61,505 nt of DNA from Solidesulfovibrio aerotolerans (GTDB taxonomy: Bacteria > Desulfobacterota > Desulfovibrionia > Desulfovibrionales > Desulfovibrionaceae): contig NZ_WVUD01000026.1 in the NCBI RefSeq assembly GCF_009856865.1, positions 1 through 61,505 on the forward strand, given 5' to 3'. Each line of letters opens with the position of its first letter. The first letter of the stretch is position 1. The position numbers were made by a program, and so were the translations under genes. Positions 58,300-61,505 of this stretch are shown here, in pieces. The notes under the pieces are model-generated. The model worked only from the letters and a program-made list of their open reading frames with translations, was not told the origin of the DNA and made no database searches.

Positions 58300-60153
58300 T
58301 TACCGCCGGGGTTCCTTCTTGCGCCCGCCAGGAAACCGGCCCGCCGGGGCGGACTGCGGCCGCAACCGGTCGCCCTGGTGACGCGGCGGGCCGTCTCCCC
58401 GCCCACCCAGACGCTTCTCGCGCGCGCCACCCAAAACGGCGTGCTGGTGCAACCGCTCGGCGTCGGAATCGGCCACATGCAGGGGATTCCCCGCAAGGTC
58501 CAGGCCGGCGAAATACATGGCCGCCGCCGCTGTGCCGGGCAGAGGGATAAAACACTGCACCTGATTGGGCTTCCAGCCCCGTCCGGCAAACCAGGCGGCC
58601 ATGGCCTGCATGTCGGCCACGGTGCAGCCCGGGAAGGCGCTCATGAGATAGGGCACAACATACTGCTCCTTGCCGGCCCGGCCGGATTCCCGGCTAAATA
58701 ACTCCAGGAACCGCTCAAAAACGGCAAAGGGTGGCTTGCGCATGAGCCGCAAAACCCGGTCGCTGGTATGCTCCGGGGCCACCTTGGCCTGCCCGCCGGT
58801 AAATTCCCGCACCATGCGCCCCAAAGCGGCCGGATCGGCCAGCCCCAAATCCATGCGCCAGCCGCTGGCCACCCGCACATGGCGCACGCCCGGCACACCC
58901 GACACGGCCTCCAGCAGATCCACAAACGCGCCCTGGTCCACTTTGAAATGCTTGCAGATTGTGGGGGTCAGGCAACTGGCACGGGGACACGTCGCCATGT
59001 CCCCGGCGCAGCGCCCGCCCCACATGTTGGCACTCGGCCCGCCCACGTCGCTGATGCTGCCGTCAAAGCCCCGCACCTCGGTCAAACGCTTGGCCTCGGC
59101 CAGGACCGAGCCCCGGCTGCGAGAACGGATGGCGCGTCCCTGGTGCAAGGCCAGGGTGCAAAAGGAGCAGCCGCCGGCGCAGCCCCGGTGGATATTCAGG
59201 CTCCCCCGGATCATGTCCGCCGCCGGAATCCGCTGGTCATAGGACGGATGGGGCTGCTTGGAAAACGGCAGGGCATAGACGGCGTCGAGTTCCGTGCCGG
59301 CCAGCCCCTCACCGGGCGGGGTCAGGACCACCATACGCTCGCCCACGCGCTGCACCACCGTTTGCCGGTTGTGGTGCATGTGGCCCTCGCAGGCAAGCGT
59401 GGCCTCGATAAGCAGCCTGGGTTCGGCCACAAGCGCCTCGTGGGAAGGCAATTCCAGGATATCCCCGGCCGGGACGTCCGGCGGATAGTCGCCCGCCTTG
59501 CGGGCATAGGCCGCGCCGGGCAGGCCGGCCAAAACGGTGACCAACTCGCCGCCGGTTTCCTCCAGCCGGTCCAACTCCTGGGCCAGGGCCAGGATGGAAT
59601 GCTCGGCCATGCCGTAGAGGACGACGCTGGCCTTGGCGTCCAGTAGTATGGATTTGCGCAGGGACTGGGACCAGAAATCGTAATGGCTCACCCGCCGCAG
59701 CGACGCCTCGATGCCGCCAAGGGCCACCGGCAGGCCCGGAAAAGCCCGGCGCACGAGGTTGGTGTAGACGAGGCAGGCCCGATTGGGCCGCGCTCCGGCT
59801 GCTCCGCCCGGCGTGTAGGCGTCGTCGGAGCGTTTTTTGCGAAAGGCGGTGTAGTGGGCCAGCATGGAATCGAGCGCCCCGGCCGTGACCCCGGCGAAAA
59901 GGCGCGGCCGGCCCATGGCGGCCACGTCGCCCGGATCGCCGGGCGGGAGATCCCAGCGCGGCTGGGCCACGATGCCGGTCTTGTAGCCGTGGCTGACCAG
60001 CCAGCGGCCAAGGAGCGACGCGCCAAAAGAAGGATGATCCACGTAGGCGTCGCCGGAAACGAGCAGGACATCAAGGCTGTCCCAGCCCAGCCGGTCCATC
60101 TCGGCCCGGGTCATGGGCAAAAAGTCGGGTTGTTTGATCGGTGTGCGCGGCAT
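58300..60153 (-). CDS. ygiQ: Radical SAM protein of the YgiQ family
   Basis: 617 residues. N-terminal YgiQ domain (LLVSGDAYVDHPSFGASLLG; YDFWSQSLRKSILLDAKAS), then radical SAM with CX3CX2C in RGCAGGCSFCTLALHQGRAI and the family trait RSRGSVLAEAK. The C-terminal DUF3362-like part is shorter than in E. coli but contains PGTAAAAMYFAGLD. It binds a 4Fe-4S cluster and S-adenosylmethionine; the reaction is not established. The gene stands alone on the minus strand. Confidence 0.92.
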   Translation of the reverse strand: MPRTPIKQPDFLPMTRAEMDRLGWDSLDVLLVSGDAYVDHPSFGASLLGRWLVSHGYKTGIVAQPRWDLPPGDPGDVAAMGRPRLFAGVTAGALDSMLAHYTAFRKKRSDDAYTPGGAAGARPNRACLVYTNLVRRAFPGLPVALGGIEASLRRVSHYDFWSQSLRKSILLDAKASVVLYGMAEHSILALAQELDRLEETGGELVTVLAGLPGAAYARKAGDYPPDVPAGDILELPSHEALVAEPRLLIEATLACEGHMHHNRQTVVQRVGERMVVLTPPGEGLAGTELDAVYALPFSKQPHPSYDQRIPAADMIRGSLNIHRGCAGGCSFCTLALHQGRAIRSRSRGSVLAEAKRLTEVRGFDGSISDVGGPSANMWGGRCAGDMATCPRASCLTPTICKHFKVDQGAFVDLLEAVSGVPGVRHVRVASGWRMDLGLADPAALGRMVREFTGGQAKVAPEHTSDRVLRLMRKPPFAVFERFLELFSRESGRAGKEQYVVPYLMSAFPGCTVADMQAMAAWFAGRGWKPNQVQCFIPLPGTAAAAMYFAGLDLAGNPLHVADSDAERLHQHAVLGGAREKRLGGRGDGPPRHQGDRLRPQSAPAGRFPGGRKKEPRR

Positions 60154-60388
60154 GCCGGGAGTATGGCCACACTAAGGCACTTCGTCCAGGGGGACCAGGG
60201 CTGGGAGGAGGGCCGCCACCCCGGCCATAACGGAAAAACCGCTGGACCGGGCCGGAGAGGCGGCAATGCTTCAGGTTCGGCATTGCTTTGCCGCTAAAGC
60301 GGCCACGGGCCAGGACACAACAGCCCCGCGCCTGATGCGACAGCCCCCTCGCCACAGCCCGGCCCGCAGCACCAAGCGGCCGGCCGGC

Positions 60389-61075
60389 TTAATTTTTGCC
60401 GCAGCAGCCTTTGTATTTCTTGCCGCTGCCGCAAGGACAGGGCGCATTACGGCCGAGTTTCGGCACGCTTCGCGGCGTGCCGCCGTTTGGCTTCGCCCCG
60501 ACAGCCTCGCCGCGCCGGTGGGGTTCGAAATAGGCAAAGACGCCGGGAACAGCGGCCGCGATGCCCTCAAACAGCATTTCCCGATCCTCGGGCCCGATGG
60601 GTCCGGGCCGCGTTTCGGGGTCCGGGTCAGCCTCATGGGCCAAGACCAAAATAGGCATGAGCATGTCGCCCTGGTCATCGTCATCCAGCAGTTCGGTCCA
60701 GGCTTCACCGCCCAGGGCCATGCCGTGCATGAACCCCAAGGCCCAGGAATTGCCGTGCAGTCCGTCTTCGTACTCAATAAAAAGCGGCTCGCAGGCGCCT
60801 TCCCCAGCGAGAAGACCCGTAATGACATTCCAGTGCCGGCCAATGAGAGCGTAGAGTTCCTGCACTTGCGCGAGGCTTTGGTCGATTTCACTGTCTTCGC
60901 AGCCAAGGACATAGGGCATGTACTGACTGATCGTCACCGGTTCCGGCGAACAGATGAGCGCTGTAAGGAATCCGTCGAGCATTTCAAGATCCACGGCTTC
61001 GGGAAAAGTGTCAAGCAGAGTCTCCAGCCGATCCAGTTCAGCATCTGCCAGGGGGCTCAATACGTCTTGCGTCAT
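60389..61075 (-). CDS. YecA/UPF0149-like protein with C-terminal SEC-C zinc motif
   Basis: 228 residues from ATG 61075 (GAAGGAGCCGTTTC upstream). The N-terminal 180 residues are helical UPF0149 type ([40 protein letters not shown]). A glycine-rich linker leads to the SEC-C motif [18 protein letters not shown], a zinc-binding module like the SecA tail that contacts SecB and ribosomes. It is probably an accessory factor of secretion or nascent-chain handling. The 235-base gap after it has only small hairpins. Confidence 0.88.
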   Translation of the reverse strand: MTQDVLSPLADAELDRLETLLDTFPEAVDLEMLDGFLTALICSPEPVTISQYMPYVLGCEDSEIDQSLAQVQELYALIGRHWNVITGLLAGEGACEPLFIEYEDGLHGNSWALGFMHGMALGGEAWTELLDDDDQGDMLMPILVLAHEADPDPETRPGPIGPEDREMLFEGIAAAVPGVFAYFEPHRRGEAVGAKPNGGTPRSVPKLGRNAPCPCGSGKKYKGCCGKN

Positions 61076-61389
61076 GAAACGGCTCCTTCGCTCCGATAGG
61101 GGTTGTTGCGCCTGGGGTTGCCTGGGGCGACGGCCAGGATCGGCCAGTGGCTGGCGCATGTTCTCCGGTGCGTCACTACCCCAACCAAGCCCGGTTTGAC
61201 CACTCCCTGCCCCCTGCCTTCGCCCCGGGCAAGCGGTGTCGCCCAACTTCGCCCGGAAACAACATCCCCTTTTTCGTCACAATCCGTCGTACCGGTCGCC
61301 GCCAAAGAGAAAGCCCTTTTCCCGGGGCGACCCTCGCCGCAAAGGCTCGCACACCACGACAACTACCTAAATACTATAATAATAATAAC

Positions 61390-61505
61390 GAGTAAACCCC
61401 CGGCTCTGCCGGGGGACTCACAAAGTTTGACAGTTCCGGGAATCGGAAGCCTCCATCGCTTGAACCGCTCAAAGTTCAAACAGACGGAGGCTTCCTGTGA
61501 ACGAC
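61390..61505 (+). mobile_element. Left end of a probable IS200/IS605-type insertion sequence (cut by window edge)
   Basis: After an AT-rich stretch (CTATAATAATAATAACGAG) there is a perfect subterminal hairpin CCCCCGGC-TCT-GCCGGGGG (about 61397-61415), as at the ends of IS200/IS605 elements. Then a leader and a GTG start at 61497 encoding (M/V)-N-D before the window ends; related TnpA proteins often begin M-(N/S)-D-Y. Only three codons are visible, so the family call rests on layout. Confidence 0.5.
61445..61495 (+). promoter_or_regulatory. Nested hairpin hiding the ribosome-binding site of the putative transposase
   Basis: GGAAGCCTCC (61445-61454) pairs perfectly with GGAGGCTTCC (61486-61495), whose GGAGG is the Shine-Dalgarno for GTG 61497. 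Inside, TTGAAC (61460-61465) pairs with GTTCAA (61474-61479). Such structures keep IS200-type transposase translation low. Confidence 0.65.

Overview
The window is GC-rich, densely coded DNA of a Desulfovibrionaceae-type sulfate reducer. It most resembles Solidesulfovibrio (formerly Desulfovibrio magneticus or D. carbinolicus), but that genus-level guess is inference. The support is a complete lactate-to-acetate oxidation cluster under a sigma54 two-component system, a very long pyruvate:ferredoxin oxidoreductase with the C-terminal cysteine pair known from Desulfovibrio, two tungsten/molybdenum aldehyde:ferredoxin oxidoreductases, a tRNA-Sec gene, and small conserved desulfovibrio-type proteins.

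Layout. 1-5.5 kb: the 3' part of a branched-chain amino acid ABC transporter operon (livH broken at the edge, then livM, livG, livF), followed by an aldehyde:ferredoxin oxidoreductase and a CBS-ACT protein, closed by a terminator. 5.7-7.9 kb: three tandem CI/LexA-like repressor paralogues in which the Ser-Lys protease dyad is intact, then half lost, then fully lost. 7.9-21.8 kb: housekeeping and scattered genes: rhomboid protease, a pseudouridine synthase fused to dephospho-CoA kinase, a zinc alcohol dehydrogenase, a Tat-signal-bearing L-serine dehydratase, a mosaic ligA, two glycosyltransferases, a TrkA-type K+ channel, uvrB and a LOG protein. 22.1-23.3 kb: a small AT-rich island with a LOG relic, an orphan 2TM/soluble-domain gene and a HicB relic. 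23.3-27.1 kb: aat, then a minus-strand group of thioredoxin-like protein, CMD/AhpD-like protein, MOT1-type permease and ArsR repressor, then tRNA-Sec.

27.2-46.8 kb is the metabolic core: hybrid histidine kinase, sigma54 response regulator, then a -24/-12 promoter preceded by three related palindromes, then pyruvate:ferredoxin oxidoreductase, FAD/FeS lactate dehydrogenase (two genes), ADP-forming acetyl-CoA synthetase, an orphan phosphotransacetylase regulatory domain, lactate permease and the LUD-type lactate dehydrogenase (LutC plus a LutB-LutA fusion). Together these import lactate, oxidise it to pyruvate by two unrelated enzyme systems, convert pyruvate to acetyl-CoA and reduced ferredoxin, and save the energy of the thioester as ATP. 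The pta-ackA pair found in the better-known D. vulgaris cluster is replaced by a one-step ADP-forming ligase.

46.8-61.5 kb: moaC, TPR protein, dnaJ and rpoZ on the minus strand; a MoaD-like protein and a second aldehyde:ferredoxin oxidoreductase with a candidate sigma54 promoter; AMP-forming acetyl-CoA synthetase preceded by tandem repeats; a CHASE2 adenylate cyclase with a FecR-like secreted partner; the radical SAM protein YgiQ; and a YecA/SEC-C protein. The window ends in what looks like the left end of an IS200/IS605-type element. Two intergenic repeat modules occur in several gaps. No CRISPR array, rRNA, prophage structural genes or replication origin was seen.
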